A DNA stretch of 64,000 nucleotides from Sisyra terminalis. Lineage: Eukaryota; Arthropoda; Insecta; Neuroptera; Sisyridae. The position numbers and the translations under genes are program-made. The stretch lies in assembly GCA_958496175.1 (NCBI GenBank), contig OY292274.1:58538630-58602629 (forward strand), in the 5' to 3' direction. Below are positions 1-12,334 of the stretch, piece by piece (positions within the stretch are counted from its first letter, which is position 1; each line of letters opens with the position of its first letter). Below the pieces are notes generated by a model. That model searched no databases, was not told where the DNA came from, and saw only the letters and a list, made by a program, of their open reading frames with translations.

Positions 1-1107
1 AAGATCTTAAATAACCTGAATTTTCTTCTTATTTAAAAAAAAAAAAAAACAAAAAAAAATCATATTCTTTACATAATTTTCTTATTTTTCGGAGAATCAA
101 AACACTTCGCATATAATAGTTGAGGCCTGTACGTATTCTTTTTTGCTATGTTTAAATTTTATTTTATTTTTAAATTTTTAAATAAAACATTCATGAAATA
201 AAAAAGCGTACGAAATAGAACAGTATGGTTTGATAATGCCACCAACTCAAAACTAACGACTGTTTCAGGTATACAGAAAAATTTCATAAAATGTAATTTA
301 TCGGTTTACTTTTCCTACAGCAATATCTCCGTAAGTACACATTTGTGACATCAATATGTTCACACTATTTATTTGATGGTGACATTGCAATTTTAATTTT
401 AGTGTTTATCAGTTTAAAGGAAACTTTTCAACCGATTTCAAAGAAAACTTTAGTGGCGAATATTTCCTTATCAAACGAATGCACTTCGCAACTTCTCAAG
501 AGGGTGGAAAATGCCGAAGAAAAGTCAAAGGATACGAAAGCATGTCAGAAGCCAGTACGAGTTATGGCTACTAATTTCGGACAACCGATGCGACAGCTTC
601 ACATGACAGTTTTCAGTAATTTTTCTTCTTCTTGCCACTTGCATTTATTCGTAATGGGCGTCCGTTTGTTTTTATTGCTATGTGGCGTAATCTTTTTCAT
701 GTTTCTATGTATATTATGTGCCACTATAGGGCTGCAAGGCCTGATTCAATAACTCTTTCACAAAATGCACTGTACTATAATAATATATCATGGTAATTAA
801 ATCTAATTGTCCTCTCATTTTTGGACATTTAAGTTTCGCATTCGAACCGAACTTTGTAGCAGTAATAAAAGGAATAATAAATAATTTCATAATTACTTCT
901 GTGAAAATTCGCAATTTCTTTAATGTCGTTTAGTCTTTTGTAAAAGCAATTAAAATCTCTTAATTTCACATTTATTTAGATACAATTTGAAGATAAATGA
1001 CATAGTTAGGCTTACAGCTTTTAACATAGTTAAGCTTTCAGCTTTCAGAGACCCAATTATTCAAATGTAATTCTGATTTTTACAAACTCTTAACCCAGTG
1101 AAGTACA
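1..1107. other. AT-rich stretch without an identified gene
   Basis: No recognised gene. A plus-strand open frame ends at 752; its last 60 residues are hydrophobic and could form one membrane span. It has no convincing start codon (the open frame begins at GTG) and no family I recognise, so I do not call it a gene. It could be a terminal exon of something to the left; see findings. Confidence 0.4.
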
Positions 1108-1109
1108 TA

Positions 1110-2756
1110 GGGGAAGCCCGGGCAAGATGCATAGTGTGGGTAAGACGAATACTCGATGTTATTAAAAATCTACAATCGATAGTGCTACTGGACGATTTCA
1201 GGTGGTAAAACAGCAACTCAGCCATGGCATGACAGTTAATTCAAAAAAATAAATGAGTGCACTTGTCGTAAAAAAAAAATAAAAGTTTTTTGCTGTTTTC
1301 TTACGATTTTTGGCAAATTATGAATAATGATTTTTTGTATTATGTATTAACTGTTAACGAATAGACTCTGTTTATTCGATCGCGTATTTTTTGAGGTTTA
1401 AGGGTGGATCACCGTCAGAACGTAAAAAAATTACTTTTTTAGAACTGCTGCCATTTTTTTTTATAGAGATATTAAAAAACGGTCTTCGGCATGTAAAAGT
1501 TGAAGTTTTGAACTATTTTTTTTTATTTGCCCCGATATGTCCCCTCCTCCTTTTACAGGGCTTTGAAAAAGGGTCCTCAAAAATGAGGAGGCAAACGGGA
1601 GACAAGTTTTCTCGGAAATCGGAAGTCGGATCATGATTTTCCAAAGAACGTAGGTTTTGGTAATGCGTCTTCTTGGTACTGAACCTCGAAAATCCGAAAA
1701 AAGTTGAAAATTCACAAAATGGCGCGACTTTGAAAAAAAAAGTTAAAAAAACGACCTTTTTTGCACCTTTCCTCCTCTCCCACTTTGAGGGGGGGAGGTT
1801 TGGCCAATTTCAGAGGTTCAGTACCAAGAAGACGTGTTGAACTATAACACTCTCCAGTTACAAGTCAATCCGTCGGATAGTTTCTGAGAAATCTTGTCTC
1901 CCAGTTTTAAAAAGTTGATTGCGAGAAAAACGCATTTAAAGTTTTTTTAAGATATTTTTTTATGTTATTATCAATTTATTCAATTTTTATCAGTGAAAAT
2001 ACATTAGTCAGCTATTCCAATCCTTTTAACACGTTATTTATGGATAAAAAATCGAAAAATTTGTTTTTTCTGACGGTGATCCACCCTTAATTTTTGTTTG
2101 TAATTTTTAATTACACGTTGAAGTTTTACAGTAGGATAATATAACTTTTGAATATTAGTGCTTTGGGTAAGACGGATATGGGCAAAACGGATAGCTATTC
2201 GTTTAGTCCGGTTAGCCCAATAATACTTTTTTTATCGAAATTATACACATTTAATTAAGTCCATTAGCGTATAGGTGTAGTAGTATGCAATTAGTGATAT
2301 TATTAGTATTATATTATTAAAAAGACTAATCAGAAGGGTGAAACAAATTGTTTATGTTTAGTATGCTCAGAAGTTTATATTGAACCACCTGTAGAAGACA
2401 TAATAGAGTGCAACCAATGCAAGAGGGGGGCACACGAGAACCGTACTTCTTATTTAAGGGTAGACAGTTACTATTGCGATAACTGCGAATATTAAAACAC
2501 AATTTGCTTTACTTAATTTTTTTGCCCTGGTGGTATATCCGTTTTACCTGATGACGTCAGGCAAAACGAATAATACAGAATTTTTTTGGTTGTCAAAAAT
2601 TTATGTAGAGTTTATTTAAGTTTTTATTGTTTTACTAGCATTTTCCAAACATGATTAACTAAAGTACAAATTAATAATAAAAATATTGTTGTTGATTAGA
2701 AATTGATGTGTTTTATAGCCTTTCCCTTAACATATTCGTCTTGCCCGGGCTTTCCC
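1110..2756 (+). mobile_element. Pogo/Tc1-type DNA transposon, deletion derivative with zinc-finger tail
   Basis: The element is bounded by inverted repeats containing AAGCCCGGGCAAGA, at 1110 and 2756, with a TA dinucleotide outside each end, as expected for Tc1/mariner/pogo insertions. The only coding remnant is at 2349-2495 on the plus strand: an open stretch ending in a stop that carries paired cysteines in the order CxxC, then ECNQC, a histidine, and a terminal CDNC. This resembles the PHD-like zinc finger that closes many insect pogo/jerky-type transposases. The DDE catalytic core is missing. A second element (1398-2090) is inserted within it. Family-level naming is inference. Confidence 0.75.
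1398..2090. mobile_element. TTAA-flanked MITE nested in the pogo-type element
   Basis: Both ends carry the same 23 bp inverted repeat, beginning TTAAGGGTGGATCACCGTCA on the left and matched exactly in reverse complement on the right (2068-2090). The outermost four bases read TTAA on both sides, which fits insertion at a TTAA target, the piggyBac preference. The termini after TTAA are GGG/CCC in the opposite sense to canonical piggyBac, so the superfamily is uncertain. A second inverted pair with the core GGTACTGAACCTC lies inside, near 1670 and 1815. No transposase remains. Confidence 0.8.
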
Positions 2757-5700
2757 TATAGTATATATTTTCGATTAATTCCACATCTATTAAAATGTTA
2801 CTTATTCATCTTATAAAAAATTCCACAATTTCATTGTTTTAACTATAATTTTCTTCGATTATAAATATTTATTTCGTTCATCGAACTAAAAAATTAATAA
2901 GGGCAGAAAACCGATAAGAAAACCTAAAGTACTACATGAAACACTAAATATTTTCTTGAAAATCATTAGATTTAAGAACAGTCATAAAAAAATGTTTTAT
3001 TTTCCGTTTTTAAAGGTAACATTTGAATGATCCACCATCGAAAGAATAACTTTTAAATGATATTGTTGGTACGTATCTGGAAAACTTTAGACCTTCAGAG
3101 AAATACATTAAACATAATAGGGTGTGCACATTGCTACCCTCACTGATTTTATAAGATGCAGGTGCACTAAGGGGCAAAAGTGAACGACTAATGCATTTTC
3201 GATGATATAGTGCCACGTTATGCTACGATACAAAACCATCGAATAGGCTTCTCCCGATATCATAACGTGCATACGGAAAAAGCAAGTTATGGAAATTGTT
3301 TTATAATGCTTTGTAAGATATTTCCGGAATATCAGCTTCAACTATAAATCTCTTAAAAACAGTTTTTATACATATTGTGTATATACGGAGAATATATTAT
3401 ATAACTGATAAAAATTCAAAAGTAAAGGACCTTTGACTTAATACATAAAATATTTATGGCAAATATGTTTTGAATTTCGACACACTTAAGACAATTGAGA
3501 GAGACCAAAATAAAAATGCACGTTTTTCTCCATCATATCTATAAGAAGGTGTGTTAAATTTTTCGATTTTTTTTCATAGTTCACATCAAAAGTAAGCACC
3601 AGAAAATTTTCAGTTTTAATCATTTGCATATTCCAAATCTATTTTATTTGCGTTACCAATTTCAGGGGGTTGTTCAGACCAAGCACGATTTAAAAATGGG
3701 CCTATTACGGTAAGTATGCTTTTAAAAAAAAATTAAGAAATATGTATATTTTTAAGATATAGTTAATTAGATGTGTAATGATACTTTAAAGTTTAAACTT
3801 TAAAAAGGACTGATGTTAATTGATGATTTTAAAAAATTTATGCTAAACATTTGATGTAAAATAATTTACCTTCAATTATTTCAGAGAGGGAAAATTGCAT
3901 CCCTTGTATCTCCCCTGTATTTAGACATGACTTTGACACTAAAACTAGTAAAGAAGTACCATAAACAATCACCATAAGATACGCACTAGTTCAAATAGTA
4001 AAACTTTTTTTATAGACACCAAAAAAATCAAATATAGAAATATTAATTTCATACTGTTATTCTTACATTTCATTACAAATATGATGTCAGTCGGGGAATT
4101 AAATGTTAGGAATGTATATATCAGGTAAAGTATATGTTTAATGTATTAAACGATGAGTACTATATAGTTAATATGAGTAGAATGGTTTAAGTAATACACA
4201 AACATCAGATGGTAGCGTTCATTCAATGTTCAATGCAGCAAGATATTAGCCAATGAGATTGCGAGATTTTAAGATGTTCGATTGTTTTGATTATTGAAAT
4301 TTTGAAAATTTAACAAAACCACTCCCACTGTCAAGCTGATGCTAAAGCATATACAATTTACATGTACAAATCGCAATATCCAATATACAAGGTTTTGTAC
4401 TCTGACGTCATTCGGGGCTATCAATACATGAATTATGATTAAAGGATTAGCTTCAAAAATACTTTAAAATAGAAAGCCAAAGCTTAATTTTTTGATTAAT
4501 AGAAAAAAAAACTTTTCATTAAAATTAATTATAAATGAAATAATTAACGAAGGATATGGTATTATTGCAACTTTAATAATTAAAGAACCTTGTAAAAAAA
4601 CGCAATAATGGGATTTGAATTGGTAAAATAAATAAAAAAAAATAATTTAAAATATTTTCTAGAATAAAATCTAATATCTTCTCTATTATACAATAATGAG
4701 TTGAGACGTGTGGGTCTCGCCAAAACTTAAATGCGTCTGGACCGCTTTGGCACATTTTGGTGTTGAAATATTTGTAGAAGGCAGAGGAAGGTTTAGAAGT
4801 TGAGAAAACAGGAATAAGTTGTAAGGAAAAATTAAAACCAAAAAAAAAAATCCCAATGTGAACTGTTAATACCTGTCAAATAGGCCAAATAGGCAGAGTA
4901 GGCACTGACACCAATAAATATTTGATAACAAACGAATGTCATTCTTGGCTTTGTGATTTTGCAAAAGTATTGCCATTTACTTATATTTACATATTTTACT
5001 TAATATTTATTGTAATTTATAAGAATTGGGGAAATGGCAATCATTTGTCAATATTGTAAAGCGTTAAAATACAGCAGTGAATCTATTGGGTTATATTGTG
5101 CTGGTGGAAAAGTAAAATTGTCACAATTATTCCTACCACCAGATCCATTATGCTCCTCAGTTTATGGGATAGCAAATGATTCTTAAAACTCCTTGGTCAA
5201 TATTCAAAAATATAACAATTGTTTTCAAATGACGTCGTTTGGCGCACAAAACGAATATTATGTTTAAGGAAGTACTGAAGAAAACAGGAATATTTTCAGT
5301 AAGCTTCCAGTCCCGGACTAATAGCGACCTTAGAATCGAATTGACCAAAAGAATAATACAATTTCGAGGGATACAAAATGTTCAATAAAAAATAATATAT
5401 TTAAAAATATCTATGTATGTCTTTAAACTCCTGAATAGGTGAAAATTTAAGAATTTTTTGTATGCATATGAGTCTTAATATGTTTAATGTTTCATATGTG
5501 TAAATCTGAATAAGTAAAACACAATGTATATTCGTTTAATTGTGAATAATTATTGTTATGGTTAGTAATTTAGTACTTAAAAATGTAGTGATATTACTGA
5601 TATCAATTAATTTTCGCAATTAAATTTAAGATGGTACGAAGTTCACCGGGTCGTCTGATATTTTATAAACTAAAAAAAATATTTGCAATAACATAATCAA

Positions 5701-6319
5701 GTACATATGAATAGTAAAGAAGGCAATTTGTAAAATTCTTCATTATTTAAATGTATTTAATATTATTATTATTTAATACTATTAAACATACGGATTTTTC
5801 TCAAATGTAATTGAAAAATTTATATTCTAATAGTAAGTAACAATAAGCTAAGCACAGCGGGGAATGCTGCTTTGGTGTTTTTAATGTTTCCGGAACATGT
5901 ATATATTAAATTATTCTTTTTTTCATTCAGAATCATAGGGATAAATCGAAGGAAAGAAATTCGATTGCATTTCATTATTTTTATTGGTAGAAATTAATTA
6001 TAATCAAAAGAATATTTTTTTTAATTTTATCTGTATCAATTTATAGAGTAAGTAATGAGTATTTTCAATAATCAGGAATGGTAAGTTTTAAATGTAAGCT
6101 CATCATAAATATTATGTATTTAAAATAAAAAAATATATCTTTGTATAAAATATAAATAACATTCAATTTATTTATTAACATCTATTATAATATTAACTAG
6201 CAGAACAACGTTTGTCGGTTTTACCTAGCATTTTTATAAAACTACGAAAAATGTTATGAAATGGTTAATGTTTATAAACCTGAAATTATTTTCTTTTTTG
6301 TGTGTATATTTGTTGATTA
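2757..6319. other. Intergenic AT-rich DNA, no established gene
   Basis: No open frame with recognisable protein similarity. Two short segments flanked by good splice-site sequences (3666-3709 and from 3885) are described under findings but cannot be tied to a gene. Confidence 0.5.
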
Positions 6320-6810
6320 CACCGGCACACAAAAAAAAAAGTGCTCTGTACTTTTGACCGGACCTACATAAATCTACGTATTTTGACCCCCTGAACACGA
6401 ATCCGGGGTCGGTTTGACCCGTACACCCTCAAAAATTCGAGAAAACTTTAAAAAACCGAAAACCTGAGTACCTGGGTTAAAGGCGTATCAGACGGTTCAG
6501 GAACAGACGGTAGGCTGGCAAAGCAGGCAATTTTCTTACAATAAAAACGGCTTATGGTTTACATAAACTTCGAATTTGTATTCAGCGGATCGAAAAACAT
6601 GAAAATCATGCTCTGTTTAGTTCAAAAAAAATTTTATGCCCCCAAAACTGCCGATTTTAACCATTTTTTTCGGTTTTTTAAAGTTTTCTCGAATTTTTGA
6701 GGGTGTACGGGTCAAACCGACCCCGGATTCGTGTTCAAGGGGTCAAAATACGTAGATTTATGTAGGTCCGGTCAAAAGTACAGAGCACTTTTTTTTTTTG
6801 TGTGCCGGTG
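6320..6810. mobile_element. Foldback MITE with ~140 bp terminal inverted repeats
   Basis: A left arm (6320 to about 6462) is repeated in inverted orientation at about 6668-6810, with few mismatches over some 140 bp. The termini read CACCGGCACAC and GTGTGCCGGTG. The trinucleotide TTA flanks both ends (6317-6319 and 6811-6813), which would fit the TWA target of PIF/Harbinger elements. About 200 bp of unrelated sequence lies between the arms. There is no coding capacity, so it depends on transposase made elsewhere. Confidence 0.85.
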
Positions 6811-8440
6811 TTATTAGTAGGTTAAAGTAGTTTCATTATTTTTTCATTGTGTAGTATCCTTAAGTTGTTAATATTTTATAAACAAAGGTATTATCAACTT
6901 TTATCAATATTTTATTTATTATTCAATTATTATCAACCCCTTAATCATATTAAAATTTTAAACCAATTGGTGATATAATTCAGAGGCTAACAATTATGTC
7001 TGTTTTTCATAAGGATAAAAAACTTCTAGGATCTTAACATTTTATTATTATACACCTTTTAAGTATCATTAAACTAAATCCAAGACCGATTCACTATTAC
7101 TATACCCTTAGGCCCTTTATAATGAAATCTTATAATTTGTGTCTTTGATGTTTAAACAAAATATTTTTTTTTGCAAATTAAACTTGGACTACGTTTGTTG
7201 AAAAGAAATTTTAATCTGTTATCACAATTAAATTGAAAATTGAATAATAAGAGCAAAAGATTAAGAAAATTGTTATTTCCTTTAGGCGATTTGGAATTTA
7301 CTGTACCTGTAAACAATAGCATCATTACCTTTCTATAAGATGCAAAGTGTAATCTAATACTAACTGAGGGGTTCAACATCAGCCATATAAAAGCAGGTTA
7401 ATCTTCCGACAAATTAAGTTCAAGTCACACCGTATGATATAATATGCACACACTAATATTTATGGAGCACTTTAAAATAGTTAGTGCATTACTTCAAAAA
7501 TTGCAAAAATTACTACCCAAATGAACTACCTAATTTAAAATGCATTAGTCTACTAAATTTGAAAAAAGAAAACTTATTTTTCATTGGAAAAGCACGCAGT
7601 TCTTTGTATTTCTCATACATGTATTTTCATCTTATATAACATTTCAGTCTATTTCCTTGCTCGTAAAATATTTTCTCATTTCCAATAACAAATTTAAATT
7701 ATAAATGTCTCTGAAAAATAAAATACACATTTCTCTTAAAATAATACATATAAAATCTTTATAGATAACATTTCTACGTTGATTCTAACTTTATGGAAGC
7801 GAAGAGAATTAGAAATGAGCTCGATGAAAGCGCTATGAATTTTAATTGATTCTTTCGCAAGCTTTACTTACAGCGCTATTACTATAATAATATTATATGG
7901 TAAAATATTGCGTGAGAAATTCTTTACCGTGAAAATTTACTGTTCAAGTTCAACTTGATATTATATTACGTTTTTATTTTAATTTTATAATCAAATCTGG
8001 ATGGTTAAACAAGGGAAAAGGAATACATATATCTAAATCATTTAAATAAGCAAAAGGTGTAGGTGAAACGATATGTCTGTTACTCTTTCACGGGAAAAAT
8101 CCTCAATCAATTTTAACTTATTGTACTTTGAAATATTGCGTCCCTAGTTGTAAAGAACAGAGTTAGATATACTTAAAAGTATTTACTATAAGGTAACTTC
8201 TTGTATTCATTATATTTTCGAATGTAAATTAAAGAGAAATTTGATACATGAAATTTTATAAAATTCACGTAATTATGACCCAATAAGGACATTTTTTAAT
8301 TTAAAAATGCAAATTAATAATATGAAAAGGCAAAAACATAATTTGGCACATGCCAAAATCAAATATGGATACTGTTTGCCAAGATTAGTTTGCACAATTT
8401 CAAATTCAATGATGATATACAAATCAGTCATTCTTCCATA
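6811..8440. other. Intergenic AT-rich DNA, nothing recognised
   Basis: Only low-complexity AT-rich sequence and short chance open frames; I see no gene, RNA or clear repeat here. Confidence 0.5.
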
Positions 8441-8449
8441 ATCTTGCGC

Positions 8450-8716
8450 AGTCGGGCTTCCATCCTCAAAGAAAAATCACAATGACCTACAGGTGTTCCA
8501 AAATAGAGTCTTGAGAATCACTAAAGCTCCATGGTATGTGAAAAACAACCAAATCATCACGAAATAAAAGACTTTCTAATCCAATTCACAAGGAATTTCT
8601 TTAACGGCTTAGAAAATTGTCCTAGTGCAGTAGAACTAGACTTGGAGGAAATCATAAATCAAAGAAGGTCGAAGCGGAAACTCCCTCAAGAGCTCCAAGA
8701 AATAGCAGTTGCTTAA
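8450..8716 (+). pseudogene. Jockey-type non-LTR retrotransposon fragment (C-terminal end)
   Basis: Translated in changing frames, this stretch contains an LQ.FQN-type run, RVLRIT, KAPWYVKN and then an open frame with FLIQFTRNFFNGLENCP. That order (interval after the reverse transcriptase, APW[YF]V motif, then a helical tail) is typical of the C-terminal end of Jockey-clade LINE ORF2 proteins. A frameshift separates the APW motif from the rest. The 5' part is absent. A related but longer fragment lies at 10130-11040. Confidence 0.6.
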
Positions 8717-9624
8717 CAAGATCAAGAACAATCACCAAATAAAAAAATTAAAAAAACAGAGGAATGAAGTTCGACTCCTCCAGCTACTTAAACGCCGCTA
8801 AAGATCCATTGCCTACTATCACCACCATGGTGGAAATTACATAATAGTCCACAAAAAATAAATCAAATCCAAAATTTTAAAGCTATTTTACTGTTATGGT
8901 ATGAAAATTGTTTAGCTTTAAGCAATAAAGGAAGTATTACTGAGGGAGATAGTGGAATTATAAATAAAATAACTTAAATTATCTAAAGTATGATTAAAAA
9001 GGAAGTCAAAACTCAAAAAATACGAAGATTATGAATCACATAATATCATACATTAACAAGCAAGTGTAGGTACCATAAAAAATAACTTTAACATTTGCAT
9101 ACTGAATATTTGTACAGTATAAATGAAATAATTTTTACTGAATAAAAGTGATAAATATATGACTTGTATTTTTTTAAATTTTCTTTGCCACCACTTTATA
9201 ACATCTTAAGTCTTAATTAAGCAGCTCTAGGATTTTTAAAAATCCAGTAAACCCAAAATAAATCCTCGTCACAGGATTCCAACTTGAAGCCTACTGAGCC
9301 ATCATTTCGACAATTGTAGTTTCTTTTTATTATTATTTACCGTCACTATATAACAACTAAGGTTTTTAGCGACTCTAGGTTTAATAATCCGTATTCAAAA
9401 AACATCGAAAATTTGCTCGAATTGGATCGAATTTAACACCTACCTAGGTTAATTGTAGAATAATTGTAATTTTATTTGGATTAAATCTTTAAATATCTTT
9501 AAAACGATGGGTTATTGTTAATTACTGCTTTGATATAATCCCCGTAATCATACCTAACGAGTTCTTCATTAAATTTGAGTAATATACCATAGGTGTCTAA
9601 AATTTTGATCTAAAACGTTTTACG
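8717..9624. other. Intergenic DNA, nothing recognised
   Basis: AT-rich sequence between the Jockey fragment and the next MITE, with no supported gene or RNA. Confidence 0.5.
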
Positions 9625-9632
9625 GTATTTAC

Positions 9633-9894
9633 AAGGGCGGATTCAGGATTTTTTCTGGGGGGGGGGGAATATAATCTTTCATTTGCAAGTGCGTGAAAGG
9701 GATCACGAAAAAAATTCACAATTCCAGCCAGAAAGAGATGAAAGTTTCACTAATGTTCTTTCTGTTATTTTATTAATATATTTTAACAACTCCAATAATT
9801 TGATTTGCTTCTAAGTATGTACTGTTATTGAATCTCCACAGTACAGAAAAACACCTTGGGGGGCACGTGCCCCCTCCCTTAAATCCCCCCTTGG
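9633..9894. mobile_element. hAT-like MITE with 8 bp target duplication
   Basis: A perfect 8 bp direct repeat, GTATTTAC, flanks the element (9625-9632 and 9895-9902). The ends are imperfect inverted repeats: AAGGGCGGATTCAGG on the left and, in reverse complement, CCAAGGGGGGATTTAAGG on the right. A long G run and an internal palindrome around GGGGCACGTGCCCC are also present. An 8 bp duplication with GGCGGAT-type termini points to the hAT superfamily. It is non-coding. Confidence 0.75.
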
Positions 9895-10129
9895 GTATTT
9901 ACATACATAATATAATGGTTTTAAAAATGAAAAAGAAGAAAACAGACTATCCTCAAATTTGATCAAGTTAATGGTAAATTTTCTTAAAATTTTTTACTCA
10001 CAAGTCTATCTATATTCAACAGAATTCGGTACAGTTATCGAAGATGATGACAACACTAATGTCGATAGTGAAAAAGAATGGATTACTGGATTACTCCAAA
10101 GTATTGTCACCGTACCTGGAGAGTCGCTT

Positions 10130-11040
10130 TTACCAGATAAAAGTGAAAAACTCAACGACTAGTTTGGGGCCTGTTAGGGCTGGCATTCCCCAGGATAGCG
10201 TGTTGGGTCCACTGCTATACCTGGTATACACGGCTGATATCGCGATTAAAGGCGAAGACTAACAACCACATTTGCGGATGATACTGTAATTTTAACGACA
10301 GCAAAAAAACACCTGATGAAGCTACCGAAAAACTCCAAAGTTGCTCAGACGGAATAGTCCAATGAAGTGGGAAATGGCGACTAAAAATCAACGCTAGCAA
10401 ATCCGCTCACATAACATTTACAACCCGTAAAAACCTGTCCCCCAGTAGTAATGAACGATCCAGAATTGCCACTTACAGGGGCGACTTACATGGGCAGCCC
10501 AGATAAAGAAAAACTAGAGAGCTATTAAATAAAAAATACAATAAAATGTATTGGCTAATGGGAAAATCATCGTTATTGTCGGCGGAAAACAAACTTCTTA
10601 TCTACAAAGCTATATTGAAGCCCCTCTGGACCTATAGTATCCAGTTCTGGGGCACTGCATCAAATTCTAACGTTGAAATTCTCCAGAGATTTCAATCAAA
10701 AACACATAGACAAATAATTAATGCTCCCTGGTATATAAACAACACCAAAATCCATGACAACACAAATATGCCAATAGTAAGGCAGGAAATCCAAAAATAC
10801 AGCATAAAGTATCTGGAGAAGCTTTAAGACCATCCCAACAATTTAGCGGTAAACCTTCTAGATAACAGCGAGACCAAATGGCCAACTGCAAAGATGGGAC
10901 CTTACAAATATCCCTGATTTGTTCTAGGACTAAGGAAAACAAACTAGAGTAGTCTATTGAGACAAGTCCAATCCACAATAAGTCAGTCAACAGAGGAAAA
11001 GCGAAAAGCACTTATTGCATCACTATGCAGATCGTGCTAA
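10130..11040 (+). pseudogene. Degenerate Jockey-type LINE reverse transcriptase
   Basis: Conserved reverse-transcriptase blocks occur in order but in different frames. First comes AGIPQDSVLGPLLYLVY with TADI (RT block 4), then FADDTVILTT (the catalytic F/YADD block), then LKINASKSAHITFT, then KLLIYKAILKPLWTYSIQFWG and QIINAPWYINN. This is the C-terminal half of a Jockey-clade ORF2. Several frameshifts and stops break it (for example just after 10262 and after 10827), so it is dead. The endonuclease half and the poly(A) end are not visible. Downstream, 10830-11040, the sequence decays beyond recognition. Confidence 0.85.
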
Positions 11041-11720
11041 AAAAAAGATTGAATGCAAAATTAATCTAAGTACAGTAACGTTCCTTATTTCAGGAGATTT
11101 TTAAAAGATTTTAATTATATTATACTGTAAACTTTTAACAATGTGTTTAGCAATGCGAAATAATCTCCAGAAATTGTCAAAAATATTTTGCATTGAATAA
11201 ATACGAAAGATCAACGTAAAGTTGAAGTATATGGAAAAGAAGTTTGGGGGATGAGAACGATTCAAGCTGGCATTATACTCACTTGAGCTGTCCTGTCGTC
11301 CTTTACGCGCTACGAGACGGAATGTAAAATTAAATTAGTCACCCCATCCAACCCCCAATGTTCAGTCTTCGGTTCAAACCCCGTCAGCGCACGTACCCAC
11401 TTGATATTTATACTCCACTCCCGACTAGTTATTTATTAACTCCCCAGATTTTTTCATTAGGTTTTCTGTTCTTGTTACACAGTTTATTTGTGAATTGTTT
11501 AACGTTGTTTTTAAAGTAAATAACGGCTCGTAACAATGATTAATTTTCATTTTACACCCGCAAGCTTTCGTTTTCTGTGCTTTCATACAATGATGCATTT
11601 TTTTCAAAACGTTTTAATTTTTCCTCGTATTAGTCGTTGATCCATAAAAAATACTTTTCTGAGCCTATCCATTGCATATTTTGAGCTTTATATAACGCAA
11701 GTGAGTAAAATAGAACTAGT
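11041..11720. other. Intergenic DNA; one tRNA-like B box
   Basis: No gene recognised. At 11373-11385 the sequence GGTTCAAACCCCG resembles the B box of a tRNA promoter. No convincing A box or cloverleaf lies upstream, so it may be a decayed SINE or tRNA-derived piece, or chance. Confidence 0.3.
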
Positions 11721-11726
11721 TTTCAA

Positions 11727-11862
11727 GAGTATCGATAGACCTCTTAATATTAATATTAAGGGCTCAAACCTTTCTGATATTTTTTTTTGTCACCTTGAAC
11801 AATATTTTCGATATACTTTTAAAAAAAAAAATTAGTCGATTTTTTTGGCCCAGTCTAATATT
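11727..11862 (+). repeat. Solo arm of the GGCCCAGTCTAAT palindromic repeat
   Basis: This segment matches the right arm of the large palindrome at 16139-17066 closely, including paired TTAATATTAATATTAA, GGCTCAAACC, CACCTTGAACAATATTTTCG and the terminal GTCGATTTTTTTGGCCCAGT. No opposite arm is seen nearby. A further 25 bp terminal fragment of the same family sits at 13119-13143 in the same orientation. Confidence 0.75.
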
Positions 11863-12066
11863 TATAAAATATTTTTAAAACAGATGGAAAAGTTACTCAG
11901 TATCATCGTCTCTGTTTTGTGTTGTGGGCCACATAACTATGTTTTGAAAAAAATATATTTTTTCTTCTGGTATGTAGAATATTATTTTGTTAACGTCCAT
12001 TTTTTTGTAATTTATCAGTATAATTTCTGAATAAGCGTTGTCGGTTAGTAGTACACATTAGGTACT

Positions 12067-12263
12067 TTATGGCACTGCAATAAAGTACCCAAGTGAATCA
12101 CGGATTGCACTACAATTAACAAAAATAATAAAGATTTTTAGTCCGATTTAAGGCCAAACAACACATCCATGGCTCAAAAGCTCTATTCTTCAGTTGTTTT
12201 CACAATCATCAGATTTCAAAAAAGATTATTCACTGAGTGCCTACTTTATTGCACTGTAATAGA
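12067..12263. repeat. Small inverted-repeat element
   Basis: The sequence GGCACTGCAATAAAGTACCC near 12070 is repeated in inverted form near 12240-12262 (ending TACTTTATTGCACTGTAA), with GTGAAT/ATTCAC extending the pairing. The arms are about 28 bp with mismatches. It is probably a decayed MITE; no target duplication is clear. Confidence 0.5.
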
Positions 12264-12334
12264 ATTTAAAGCAAATAATTTTTCGAAATTTAAGCTCAGA
12301 CAACGCACCAATAATCCAAAATGAGTGTAGGGTA

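Noticed and set aside
8531..8716. Independent 61-residue gene.
   Set aside because: Upstream sequence in other frames carries the APWYVKN block, so it is the tail of a broken Jockey-type LINE.
11373..11385. tRNA gene suggested by GGTTCAAACCCCG.
   Set aside because: Only the B box matches; I could not fold a cloverleaf or find an A box at the right distance.
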